This document shows positions 1 through 6,059 of a stretch of 6,129 nt of DNA, piece after piece. The translations under genes were made by a program, and so were the position numbers. The notes beneath the pieces are model-generated. The model worked only from the letters and a program-made list of their open reading frames with translations. It did no database searches and was not told the origin of the DNA. The first letter of the stretch is position 1. The number at the start of each line of letters is the position of its first letter. Source of the stretch: an uncultured Clostridium sp. (lineage in GTDB: Bacteria > Bacillota > Clostridia > Lachnospirales > Lachnospiraceae); the NCBI GenBank assembly GCA_900552885.1, contig USBM01000136.1, forward strand, positions 1 to 6,129. Reading direction: 5' to 3'.

Positions 1-58
1 CCCATATGGCATCCGCTATCTACGAATCACCAATTGATATCCGCATCGTAAGAACCAA
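1..58. other. Non-coding flank downstream of the SASP gene
   Basis: This is the 58-base stretch after the SASP stop codon. A factor-independent terminator would be expected here, but I see no GC-rich stem followed by a T-run on the minus strand. There is only an imperfect dyad (TACGA at 51-47 with TCGTA at 26-22, and an inner ATCA/TGAT) that is not followed by a U tract. ACCAATT occurs at 29-35 and again at 54-60, and ATCCGC at 11-16 and 39-44; these are too short to call a repeat family. The terminator may lie beyond the window edge. Confidence 0.4.
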
Positions 59-250
59 TTACTTACCAGCGATCTGATTCATCTGAGCCTCTACCAACTT
101 CTTAGTCATCTGTCCACCAACAGAACCATTCTCTCTTGAAGTTAAATCTCCGTTGTAACCGTTCTTTAAAGAAACGCCTACTTCTGAAGCACACTCCATT
201 TTGAATCTGTTCATTACATCTGACTTCTTGATAGAATTATTACTTGACAT
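59..250 (-). CDS. Small acid-soluble spore protein, alpha/beta type
   Basis: The predicted product is a 63-residue DNA-binding spore protein. Members of this family saturate forespore DNA, shift it towards an A-like form and protect it from UV, heat and chemical damage; at germination the protease GPR degrades them to amino acids. The sequence shows both family signatures: a helix-1 segment MECASEVGV (residues 18-26), which contains the GPR-type site E-x-A-S-E, and the conserved block TSRENGSVGGQMTKKLVE (residues 37-54) with its SVGG turn. Between them, SLKNGYNGDL is about four residues longer than the equivalent Bacillus segment, a form I associate with clostridial homologues. The length is normal for the family. 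I chose the ATG at 250-248; an in-frame TTG at 265-263 would add five residues (MYVTI) and has no better ribosome site. No Shine-Dalgarno sequence is visible before either start. The gene has its own sigma-G-like promoter. Cys20 at the P1' position of the GPR site is odd. The family call is very secure and the start less so. Confidence 0.93.
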   Translation of the reverse strand: MSSNNSIKKSDVMNRFKMECASEVGVSLKNGYNGDLTSRENGSVGGQMTKKLVEAQMNQIAGK

Positions 251-278
251 AATAGTTACATACAAATCTATAATATTT

Positions 279-296
279 AAGACATCTTGATGTCTT
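279..296 (-). promoter_or_regulatory. Perfect dyad at the predicted 5' end of the SASP mRNA
   Basis: On the minus strand AAGACATC-AA-GATGTCTT is a perfect inverted repeat with 8-base arms. As RNA it would fold into a 7-bp stem (AAGACAU with AUGUCUU) capped by the tetraloop CAAG. It begins at the position where transcription should start from the sigma-G-like promoter just upstream. It could be a stabilising 5'-terminal stem-loop or a protein-binding operator. It is not a terminator for the large gene, because no T-run follows it (next bases AAATATTATAG). The dyad is seen directly; the role is inferred. Confidence 0.5.
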
Positions 297-301
297 GAGT
301 A

Positions 302-331
302 TAGTATTTGCAGGGAACCATGTTTTATTAA
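302..331 (-). promoter_or_regulatory. Candidate sigma-G (forespore) promoter for the SASP gene
   Basis: Read on the minus strand, a -35-like TTAATA (331-326) is followed by a 17-base spacer and a -10-like AATACTA (308-302). Against the Bacillus sigma-G consensus (GHATR, 17-18 bases, CATWMTA) it matches 4 of 5 and 6 of 7 positions. Transcription would start near 295-296, about 45 bases before the ATG at 250. Alpha/beta SASP genes are classic sigma-G targets, so both the location and the match fit. The consensus is from Bacillus and no experiment is available. Confidence 0.55.
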
Positions 332-349
332 GGTAATAATTGTAAAATA

Positions 350-3300
350 TTATTTTTGTTTTAATTGTCTACGAAGAATGCCTGCACAACCGAATGCCGC
401 AATCATAAATCCAAACAACAATACAATTGGTGTTGCATCTCCTGTCTTTGCTGTACCGGAACTTCTCAGAGAACCAATTGACGATGTGTTAGAAGCCTGT
501 GGTTTCTTATCATTATCTTTGATGTTCTTCTTTCCATTCTTCTTTGCCTGATCCGCCTTCTGTTCCGTTGTCACCGTTACACTTGTTTTATTATTTGAAA
601 CACCCGGCTTATTCGTTGCATTGTTATCAACTTTCTGTGTTGTCTGTTGTGTCGTCACCTCTGTCGTAGGTTCTACCCCCGTACCATACAATATTGCATA
701 TGTAGAAAATTGATTGGTAACGATCGTGTATGTATTCACATTATTATCCTGATCAGACAAAGATGCTCCGATGAAATTCTCACCATCATTATGAATCCGA
801 ATCACTTCCAGATCCGGTTTACCTGCCAGTTCTCCTAACGGAATCGTAATCGAAATATTAGCACCATTGGCCAGATCTGTAACCTTCTTCTTCTGCGTTG
901 TTCCGTCTGTTTCAGTCACAATCTTATACAAAGTCATATCTAAATATGCACCAACAATCTTATTCTTGTCTGCCACAGCATACATGGCAGATATCTCACC
1001 TGCTGACACATTCGATACTGTCATCAGCGTTGCACACAACTGGAATTCTACTGTTCCACCTGCATCAATCAATGCTTTATCATCCTCAGTAAAGTTGATC
1101 AGATCATCTGCAAAGATAGAATCCATATTATCTGCTGAGATATTCGGTGTGTCCGGTGTTGTAACATAGATACTGGTATTCTTACCGGATAAGATAAGAT
1201 CTATGTACTGCGTCGGATATTCAATCATGCCATCCTGAATTGATACGCGAATACTCTTAGAATATACTCCATCCGTAGCAACTACATTATAATTACCGTC
1301 TGCCACATGTTCAAACACAAATTCAGAACCTGCTTCAATCTCTTTCGCCATGATACAACTATATCCGGAATAAAGACCTACCGTAATGTTTCCTTCTTTC
1401 TCGGTTGTATAACGCGCCGTACCTACAACTGATACCCCATCTCTCGGATCAGACGCTAACGTTTGAAAATGTCCCTCATACTCTAGCACCTCTCCTGCTT
1501 CAGAAACAGCAGTTATCTTGTAGACATAATTGGTTGCACTTGTCAATTCACTCAATACTGCCGACAAAGACACATTTCCTTTTGCATCCTGATTCATAAC
1601 GGCATCTGTCTCCGTATATGCATCATCCGCTAATTTTCGGTATGCAATGGTTGCAGAAGAGATATCAAATGTACCCTTATATATAGACGCACCTACTGTC
1701 GCTGCCGAATTAGTAATATTGGTGATTGCTTTAATCTTCATGCTCATCGGTGTAAATGCAGCCTCATCTGCTACATTGCCTGCCAGATCCGCTGCCTGGA
1801 TTGAATAATTACCAGTCTCGGTAATTTCAAAACTTCCTGCATAACCCTCTTCCGTTTCTTCCACTGATGCCGTAATGTTTTGGCTTCCGTGTAAGATCTT
1901 AACAGAGTCTTTATCTACACCGCTTCCTTTATCTGTCACTGCAAACTTGACGATTATATTCGATCCGCTGCCCTTTTCTGTTTCGAAGGAAATATCCGGT
2001 GCAGTCGTATCTACTTTCACATTCGTAATATGACTATCTGCATCTGCACAGGTAACACCGGAAGCACTCTCACTCCATACCTGAATATGGAAATATCCAT
2101 CGTCTTCCACTACAACATTCTCATCTTCCTTTGCAATTGGTGTCCGGTTATAAGAAGATTCTCCATCTTTCCAGATAGAATACTCACTTTCAACCGGTGT
2201 GCCATCGGTTGTATTCAACACCGTATGTAACACTGCTGTTGGCTTTGTAATATACCAGCCGTTCTCACCATCTGCCTCTTCCGGCTCAAAAGAAACCGTC
2301 GGGCATTCCGGAACCTCTGTTGAGATCATTGTAATATTCTTCGTCCAGGAAGTAATATTACCGGCCTTGTCTGAAACTTCTATTGAATACTGTCCCTTCT
2401 TTGTTGCCTGAAAACTAGCCTTATAGACTCCATCCGTCGGGCTTCCAAGATCACAATCTATCGTATTGCCATCGGCATCTGTTACACGTGCATAATAGAT
2501 TCCGCTCAGAGCATCCGATGTTGTAAAGGAAATGGTTGTCTCCTTACTCCAAACATGCTCATCATAATCCACTACCAATTCCGGTGCAACATCATCTAAC
2601 TTAAAGGTTACCGGATTCGTATCAACTTCATTACCTGCATTATCTCTTACTGTTGCATACACCGTATACGGATCATCCGTATTGGCAGCAATCATATCTT
2701 TGGTAAATATCTTGGATGTAACTTTCTTAGAAACATCACCTACCGATTCTTCTTCATTCGACCCGTTAATGTGCCAGGTAATACTGTTAATACCGGATAC
2801 CGAGTCCGTAACAACCAGTCGTCCCTGACAATGATTGTAATAAGCCATATCCTTGTCAGACTTTCCAGACTGATCAATGACCAATACATTCTTATCAGCT
2901 CCAGAGTAGATCGTTAACGGCTCCATACTTGGTCCTACAGTCTCAACACTCCATTCGTAAGAATCGTTGGAATCTTTGGTTGGTTTCAATACAATCGTAT
3001 CACTTATATTACCTGCCCGGTCAACTGCACGACACCGAATAACACCTGCTTTAGAGTCTGCATCTTTAATGGAATCTTTCAGTACTTTAATCGTTGCAAT
3101 TCCGGTTGTTGTATTGAATTTGGTCGTTCTTGTCCCTACTTCTTCTCCAAATAATCCATATTGTAATTCATTCAGACCTGAAGTATCACTTTCGTATTGA
3201 ACCTGAATCGTGACTGTAGCATTCACATATGTACCAAAATCAAACGCTCCACCTTTTCCAGGGAAATATAAAGCTTTTCCATCCGGCAAGATAGGCACCT

Positions 3301-6055
3301 GTCCACTCTCATATTCCAATTCTTCTACCTTATATCCGACATACTGTGGCTTTGTAATATCATATTTGATACTTAGATCGCCGATTGACGTAATGGCACC
3401 TGTCTTACTGTTCTTCAACTGAATCTTAAGATCCGGATTATCACTATACGCTTCCTTCAGGGCACCGCCCGGTTCAAAATTAACACCATCTGCAGAAATA
3501 TAAACGGAATCATACCCGGAACCGGCAATCGTAACCACTTTACCATTCTCACCGGTATACCATCCATCTTCTCCCTGCTGTGCCTGGATTGTATAATTCT
3601 TACCTAATACCGGCTTATCCTGAATAACATCAAATGTTGCCTTTGCCCCTTCTCTATAATCAATCTTATAATTGGCATCGTCACTTGTACGGGCAGTAAT
3701 CTCGTAAGAGCCCGTTTCTGTCAGATCATCCGGACGATTCGTAGTAAAGGTGACAGTTCCTAATGTAGCGATCGTATCTCCCGGACACAATCCCATCGTC
3801 CCCTGACTATTCACATCCTCATCCAAAGTTACCGTAAAGTTATTCGTCGGAGTCTCTTCTCCTGTCCGAACTGAAAGAACTGATGTTGCTGTCTTCACAA
3901 ATACTAAACGCTTCTCTATAGAACAACCCGTAATCTCCTTAGAGTTCAATATATAATTATTAGGATCTTCTCCATTTGAAAAACGAATATCGGCATCTGC
4001 GATCGTAATCGACTTTGCTGTTGCAACATTGGCGTCATTATATTGCGGGGTAGCCGTAAAATATACCTTTGCAGCAGTCACCTTACCGTTCACATCTACT
4101 GTATCTAACGGTGAGGTAACCTGAGAAGCATCTGTTGACTTATCATATGTCTTCTTTTTCTGTTTTTCAGGAATCGTAATATATAACTGCTTTGGTTCCA
4201 CCGAAACTTTATAAGTAAATGTCTGTGAATTACTATTCGGATCCGTATTATTCGTATCTGTTACCGTAAATTTCAATTCAATTGCACCACTTGTCACTTT
4301 TGTTGGTCCATCAGACGGAACAGAAATTGTAAGTTTTCCGTTCGTACCGTCTGTCTTACTTACCGTAACGCCAACTGCCTGCAAAGCATTCAAACTTGTC
4401 TCATCAATTGTATAGGTAAAATTACCATCCTGCTGTCTGTCCGCATCATACTTGTATTGTGCCTTTAATTCAACAGCGTCTGCTGCTGTCTTATATTGAA
4501 ATGCTACTGATTGATCACTGGTATCTCCTCCCACCAGCTCAAATCCTACGTACTTATACACCGGATACAATACTACATGTGGATCTGTCTCGGTTCCTGT
4601 ACTATATAGCTTCAACTGATATGGTTTGATGGACGCCCCATCCGGTATCCTGGCAGCCGTATCACTGCCAATCTGCCAGCAGTCGAATACAAATCCTGCT
4701 TTCTGTGCAATGGCAATATTCTTAACGGAATTCAGCTTTGCATCACTGCCATAGATCACTGTCTGCATATCATTCTGACCTGTAGTTGCTGATCCATATT
4801 CATACTTTGCAAATTCTATATAATATGTATTACCTGTCCATTCCAGATTAATGGTTCTCGTTGGAACATTCCCTGCTGATAAAGTGATCTGCAGATCATT
4901 GGTTCCCTCTACTTTCGTTACTGTTCCGCCACCGGTAACCGTTCCGCCTTTGATCGTGTAACCCGTTCTTGTCACATCCGTAAGGGTAAATGTTGCTGTT
5001 CCATCTTCAGCCACATCTACATAGTGTGGAGTATCCTTGCTTTCGCTGTTATAGCCATATGAGAATGTTTCCCCTTCATCCACTTCAGAAGAAACGGTAA
5101 ATAAGTATTTCTTAAGTGTTGCCTTCATATACAGACGAACCACACCATCTGATGCCACTTTCATCTTCTTATTAGCTGCATCTTCAACCGGTTGTGTACA
5201 GGTAGCATCATAATATAATCCGCTTATCTCATAGCATCCATCTTTTGTATTATCTGAACTGGATGCCGTTGCATTCCATGTCCCCTGATTCGCTGCAATC
5301 ACAGAACTCATATCATACGTGTATTGAGATGTTCCCCACTTATCATTCTTCACCTCATTCGATTGCACAGTACCGCGAGCAATCATCAACCGGTTTCCTG
5401 TCGTATTCGCATACGAAAACGCTACAACATATTGCACTTCATTATATTCTACCACATTCACCGGATCCGCAGCTTCCACATTCGCATCCTTCATATCAAC
5501 AGTATCAGAAGTTTTATCGTTCACATCTACAGCAATGCTTTCATTCCCGACAGCATCCGTCACACTCTCTCCATCCGATGTGTTTCCAGAATCAGCTATC
5601 TCACTTGATCTATCTGTTTCGACTGTATTTTCCTCTTTGTCCTGCTCATCCTCTGTATTCTCTACCGTATTATCGGATGTATTACTGACATCCTCCCCCG
5701 GTTGGCTATTCTCTTCCGATGTATTCTCAACCTGCGTCGATCTCTCTTCATTCGATTTGCTTTCTTCTGTAACTACAAGATCTTCATTCTGCTTCTGCAA
5801 TTCACTCTGTGTACTTACCGCCTTCTCATCATCAACAAGTGCCGTTGCAGATGAAGTCAGAAAATAAGACTGTGATACCAGCATAACCATAACCATAACC
5901 ACCGCAACGATCCGCTTTCCCGCCCCGGTCGTCCAATTAAAGAAATAGCTAAATGCACTGATGATGGCCACCAATGCCAACACCGGATAAGTTAATACCT
6001 TATGCTTTTTTGCAATCCGTAATAATCTGTTGATCAATCTGTTCTTTGTATTCAT
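350..6055 (-). CDS. Giant multidomain cell-surface protein with sortase-type C-terminus (putative adhesin)
   Basis: The predicted product is a 1901-residue exported, wall-anchored fibre, probably an adhesin or structural protein; no catalytic domain is visible. Residues 1-19 are basic; hydrophobic segments span 20-40 and 48-68, with an A-T-A cleavage-like site at 70-72. An acidic stalk (73-197) follows, then two unassigned beta regions (about 200-407, with Cys274 and Cys286), an InlB B-like repeat (410-502), a cadherin/Ig-like module (503-620), a YDG domain (621-716), an MBG-like module (717-811), a GWYT-type module (818-903), five or so bacterial Ig-like modules (904-1437) marked by SGI/SGV turns and D-x-AGN, fibronectin III (1438-1536), a carboxypeptidase-regulatory-like fold (1539-1629), a wall-proximal domain (1637-1793), a Lys/Thr linker (1794-1865) and a sorting signal (1868-1901). 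I chose the ATG at 6055 because AGAGGTGAT lies 8 bases upstream; the GTG at 6064 sits inside that site. Family-level domain names come from motif recognition; the ligand is unknown. Confidence 0.93.
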   Translation of the reverse strand: MNTKNRLINRLLRIAKKHKVLTYPVLALVAIISAFSYFFNWTTGAGKRIVAVVMVMVMLVSQSYFLTSSATALVDDEKAVSTQSELQKQNEDLVVTEESKSNEERSTQVENTSEENSQPGEDVSNTSDNTVENTEDEQDKEENTVETDRSSEIADSGNTSDGESVTDAVGNESIAVDVNDKTSDTVDMKDANVEAADPVNVVEYNEVQYVVAFSYANTTGNRLMIARGTVQSNEVKNDKWGTSQYTYDMSSVIAANQGTWNATASSSDNTKDGCYEISGLYYDATCTQPVEDAANKKMKVASDGVVRLYMKATLKKYLFTVSSEVDEGETFSYGYNSESKDTPHYVDVAEDGTATFTLTDVTRTGYTIKGGTVTGGGTVTKVEGTNDLQITLSAGNVPTRTINLEWTGNTYYIEFAKYEYGSATTGQNDMQTVIYGSDAKLNSVKNIAIAQKAGFVFDCWQIGSDTAARIPDGASIKPYQLKLYSTGTETDPHVVLYPVYKYVGFELVGGDTSDQSVAFQYKTAADAVELKAQYKYDADRQQDGNFTYTIDETSLNALQAVGVTVSKTDGTNGKLTISVPSDGPTKVTSGAIELKFTVTDTNNTDPNSNSQTFTYKVSVEPKQLYITIPEKQKKKTYDKSTDASQVTSPLDTVDVNGKVTAAKVYFTATPQYNDANVATAKSITIADADIRFSNGEDPNNYILNSKEITGCSIEKRLVFVKTATSVLSVRTGEETPTNNFTVTLDEDVNSQGTMGLCPGDTIATLGTVTFTTNRPDDLTETGSYEITARTSDDANYKIDYREGAKATFDVIQDKPVLGKNYTIQAQQGEDGWYTGENGKVVTIAGSGYDSVYISADGVNFEPGGALKEAYSDNPDLKIQLKNSKTGAITSIGDLSIKYDITKPQYVGYKVEELEYESGQVPILPDGKALYFPGKGGAFDFGTYVNATVTIQVQYESDTSGLNELQYGLFGEEVGTRTTKFNTTTGIATIKVLKDSIKDADSKAGVIRCRAVDRAGNISDTIVLKPTKDSNDSYEWSVETVGPSMEPLTIYSGADKNVLVIDQSGKSDKDMAYYNHCQGRLVVTDSVSGINSITWHINGSNEEESVGDVSKKVTSKIFTKDMIAANTDDPYTVYATVRDNAGNEVDTNPVTFKLDDVAPELVVDYDEHVWSKETTISFTTSDALSGIYYARVTDADGNTIDCDLGSPTDGVYKASFQATKKGQYSIEVSDKAGNITSWTKNITMISTEVPECPTVSFEPEEADGENGWYITKPTAVLHTVLNTTDGTPVESEYSIWKDGESSYNRTPIAKEDENVVVEDDGYFHIQVWSESASGVTCADADSHITNVKVDTTAPDISFETEKGSGSNIIVKFAVTDKGSGVDKDSVKILHGSQNITASVEETEEGYAGSFEITETGNYSIQAADLAGNVADEAAFTPMSMKIKAITNITNSAATVGASIYKGTFDISSATIAYRKLADDAYTETDAVMNQDAKGNVSLSAVLSELTSATNYVYKITAVSEAGEVLEYEGHFQTLASDPRDGVSVVGTARYTTEKEGNITVGLYSGYSCIMAKEIEAGSEFVFEHVADGNYNVVATDGVYSKSIRVSIQDGMIEYPTQYIDLILSGKNTSIYVTTPDTPNISADNMDSIFADDLINFTEDDKALIDAGGTVEFQLCATLMTVSNVSAGEISAMYAVADKNKIVGAYLDMTLYKIVTETDGTTQKKKVTDLANGANISITIPLGELAGKPDLEVIRIHNDGENFIGASLSDQDNNVNTYTIVTNQFSTYAILYGTGVEPTTEVTTQQTTQKVDNNATNKPGVSNNKTSVTVTTEQKADQAKKNGKKNIKDNDKKPQASNTSSIGSLRSSGTAKTGDATPIVLLFGFMIAAFGCAGILRRQLKQK
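353..454 (-). other. C-terminal cell-wall sorting signal, non-canonical TAKTG
   Basis: The last 34 residues have the three-part layout of a sortase substrate: TAKTG followed by D (residues 1868-1873), a hydrophobic helix (1876-1894, PIVLLFGF to AGIL) and a basic tail RRQLKQK. The pentapeptide keeps the x-T-G core of LPXTG but has T-A in place of L-P. Clostridial sortases are known to accept variants such as (S/P)PXTG, so wall attachment is likely, with membrane retention as the alternative if the site is not cleaved. Confidence 0.8.
461..676 (-). other. Thr/Asn/Lys-rich wall-spanning linker
   Basis: Residues 1794-1865 are low-complexity: a Thr/Gln-rich start (VEPTTEVTTQQTTQ), an Asn-rich middle, then a lysine-rich stretch (KKNGKKNIKDNDKK) and a Ser-rich end. 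Such linkers usually thread through peptidoglycan ahead of a sorting signal. Its net positive charge contrasts with the strongly acidic N-terminal stalk of the same protein. Confidence 0.75.
677..1147 (-). other. Wall-proximal domain of unassigned family
   Basis: Residues 1637-1793 form a distinct module ending in a characteristic pattern: a VTDLANGANISITIPL strand, a VIRIHNDG strand-turn, then VTNQFSTYAILYG. I recognise the similar ending (T-x-FSTYA-x-x-Y) as one that recurs just before the linker and sorting signal in large Lachnospiraceae surface proteins. Its function is unknown to me. Confidence 0.6.
1169..1441 (-). other. Carboxypeptidase-regulatory-like / Cna-B-like beta domain
   Basis: Residues 1539-1629 open with VSVVGTARYTTEKEGNITVGLY and continue through FVFEHVADGNYNVVATDG, the pattern of a prealbumin-like fold: an opening strand with an extension, then F-x-F-x-x-V-x-x-G-x-Y-x-V. 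These domains act as rigid spacers in surface proteins. The assignment is by pattern only. Confidence 0.55.
1448..1744 (-). other. Fibronectin type III domain
   Basis: Residues 1438-1536 match the fibronectin III pattern: opening strand MKIKAITNITNSAATVGASI, a central IAYRKLADDAY strand, the L-x-x-LTSATNYVYKITAVSEAG signature (leucine before the tyrosine corner), and closing GHFQTLA. It links the Ig-like array to the wall-proximal half of the protein. Confidence 0.75.
1745..3346 (-). other. Array of bacterial Ig-like modules (D-x-AGN type)
   Basis: Residues 904-1437 hold about five related modules of roughly 90-130 residues. Each has an early turn of the form SGL/SGI/SGV (for example DSVSGI, DALSGI, DKGSGV), and four end with D-x-AGN at residues 1012-1016, 1138-1142, 1229-1233 and 1423-1427. 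Boundaries are marked by (V/A)P junctions such as DDVAP and DTTAP. The spacing of 126, 91 and 194 residues implies one module in the last interval that has lost the motif, where WSESASGV stands. Confidence 0.7.
3347..3604 (-). other. GWYT-type beta module
   Basis: Residues 818-903 start with GEDGWYTGENGKVVTIAGSGY, continue with VYISADGVNFEPG and end in IKYDITKP. The order (G-W-Y-T, a V-T-I strand, a DGVNF strand, then a D-x-T-x-P junction) resembles a tandem module I know from other clostridial surface proteins. It joins the YDG/MBG pair to the Ig-like array. Confidence 0.5.
3623..4195 (-). other. YDG domain followed by an MBG-like Ig module
   Basis: Residues 621-716 carry KKKTYDKSTDA, then YNDANVATAKSITIADADI and a closing DPNNYIL. 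This is the YDG layout (K-x-Y-D-G/K-T/S-T, A-N-V-x-T-x-K, A-N-Y-x-L). Residues 717-811 follow the MBG-like pattern, with DTIATLGTVTFTT, GSYEITA and DDANYKIDY ending in TFDV. Such pairs are common in large bacterial adhesins. Cys711 and Cys757 lie one in each half. Confidence 0.65.
4550..4828 (-). other. Divergent InlB B-like (Listeria-Bacteroides) repeat
   Basis: Residues 410-502 run YYIEFAKYEYGS, then MQTVIYGSDAKLNSV, AGFVFDCWQI, IPDGASIKPY and VVLYPVYKY. This follows the family order (Y-x-V-x-F strand, Q-x-V-x-Y-G, G-F-x-F-x-x-W, D-G-x-x-I, V-x-L-Y-A-x-W), with P-V-Y in place of the usual A-x-W at the end. Residue 459 is Cys beside the conserved Trp. Confidence 0.65.
4913..4948 (-). repeat. 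18-base tandem duplication encoding GGTVTG-GGTVTK
   Basis: Two adjacent 18-base units match at 12 of 18 positions and share the plus-strand core GTTCCGCC at 4923-4930 and 4941-4948. They encode the hexapeptides GGTVTG and GGTVTK in a beta-rich part of the large protein. This is probably an old local duplication. Confidence 0.5.
5465..5839 (-). other. Acidic, Ser/Thr/Asn-rich N-terminal stalk
   Basis: Residues 73-197, directly after the predicted signal cleavage, are low-complexity and probably disordered. I count 38 Asp/Glu against 8 Lys/Arg in 125 residues, with many Ser, Thr and Asn. There are no cysteines and no hydrophobic core, so it is unlikely to fold alone. It would lie at the distal, outward end of a wall-anchored protein. 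Confidence 0.75.
5840..5998 (-). other. Export signal with two hydrophobic segments
   Basis: After a basic start (NRLINRLLRIAKKHK) come two hydrophobic segments, residues 20-40 (VLTYPVLALVAI to SYFFN) and 48-68 (RIVAVVMVMVMLV to YFLTS), separated by WTTGAGK. An A-T-A motif at 70-72 is a plausible signal-peptidase site. The second segment alone looks like a normal signal core preceded by Lys-Arg; the first is an unusual extension. A true double-spanning membrane hairpin is the alternative. Confidence 0.65.
5882..5901 (-). repeat. Hexanucleotide microsatellite in the signal core
   Basis: The plus strand reads CATAAC three times plus two further bases (20 bases). On the coding strand it encodes VMVMVM in the middle of the second hydrophobic segment. 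The unit is six bases long, so gain or loss of a unit would keep the frame and change the hydrophobic core by two residues. Confidence 0.7.
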
Positions 6056-6059
6056 CCCA

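Larger units (their letters stand above)
251..349. other. Intergenic region between the large surface-protein gene and the SASP gene
   Basis: Ninety-nine AT-rich bases hold the SASP promoter and the 5' dyad. Directly after the large gene's stop there is only a weak A/T stem (AATAAT at 335-340 with ATTATT at 349-354, overlapping the stop codon), so no convincing intrinsic terminator separates the genes. Read-through from the large gene into the SASP gene is therefore possible in principle. There is no purine-rich Shine-Dalgarno sequence anywhere in the leader before position 250. Confidence 0.5.

Noticed and set aside
3..77. A plus-strand open frame entering from the left edge (contains MASAIYESPIDIR)
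   Set aside because: It has only 24 codons, overlaps the SASP end on the opposite strand, and shows no family signature. It is likely chance.
263..265. TTG as the start of the SASP gene
   Set aside because: It adds only MYVTI, has no ribosome site, and the ATG at 250 gives a typical SASP N-terminus. It cannot be fully excluded.
279..296. The dyad as a terminator for the large gene
   Set aside because: There is no T-run after it on the minus strand and no GC-rich stem, and it coincides with the predicted SASP transcription start.
5186..5206. T-C-T-Q-P as an internal thioester site
   Set aside because: It lacks the CGEQ pattern of alpha-2-macroglobulin-type proteins and the Cys...Gln layout of bacterial thioester domains.
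5535..5867. A 110-codon plus-strand open frame rich in Ser, Phe and Val, and several other plus-strand frames within 647-5867
   Set aside because: All lie antisense to the 1901-codon gene, have biased composition that mirrors its codons, and show no recognisable protein pattern. They are shadows.
350..6055. A possible enzyme or toxin domain hidden in the large protein
   Set aside because: I scanned the translation for hydrolase, protease and nucleotide-binding motifs and saw only beta-sandwich patterns and low-complexity linkers.
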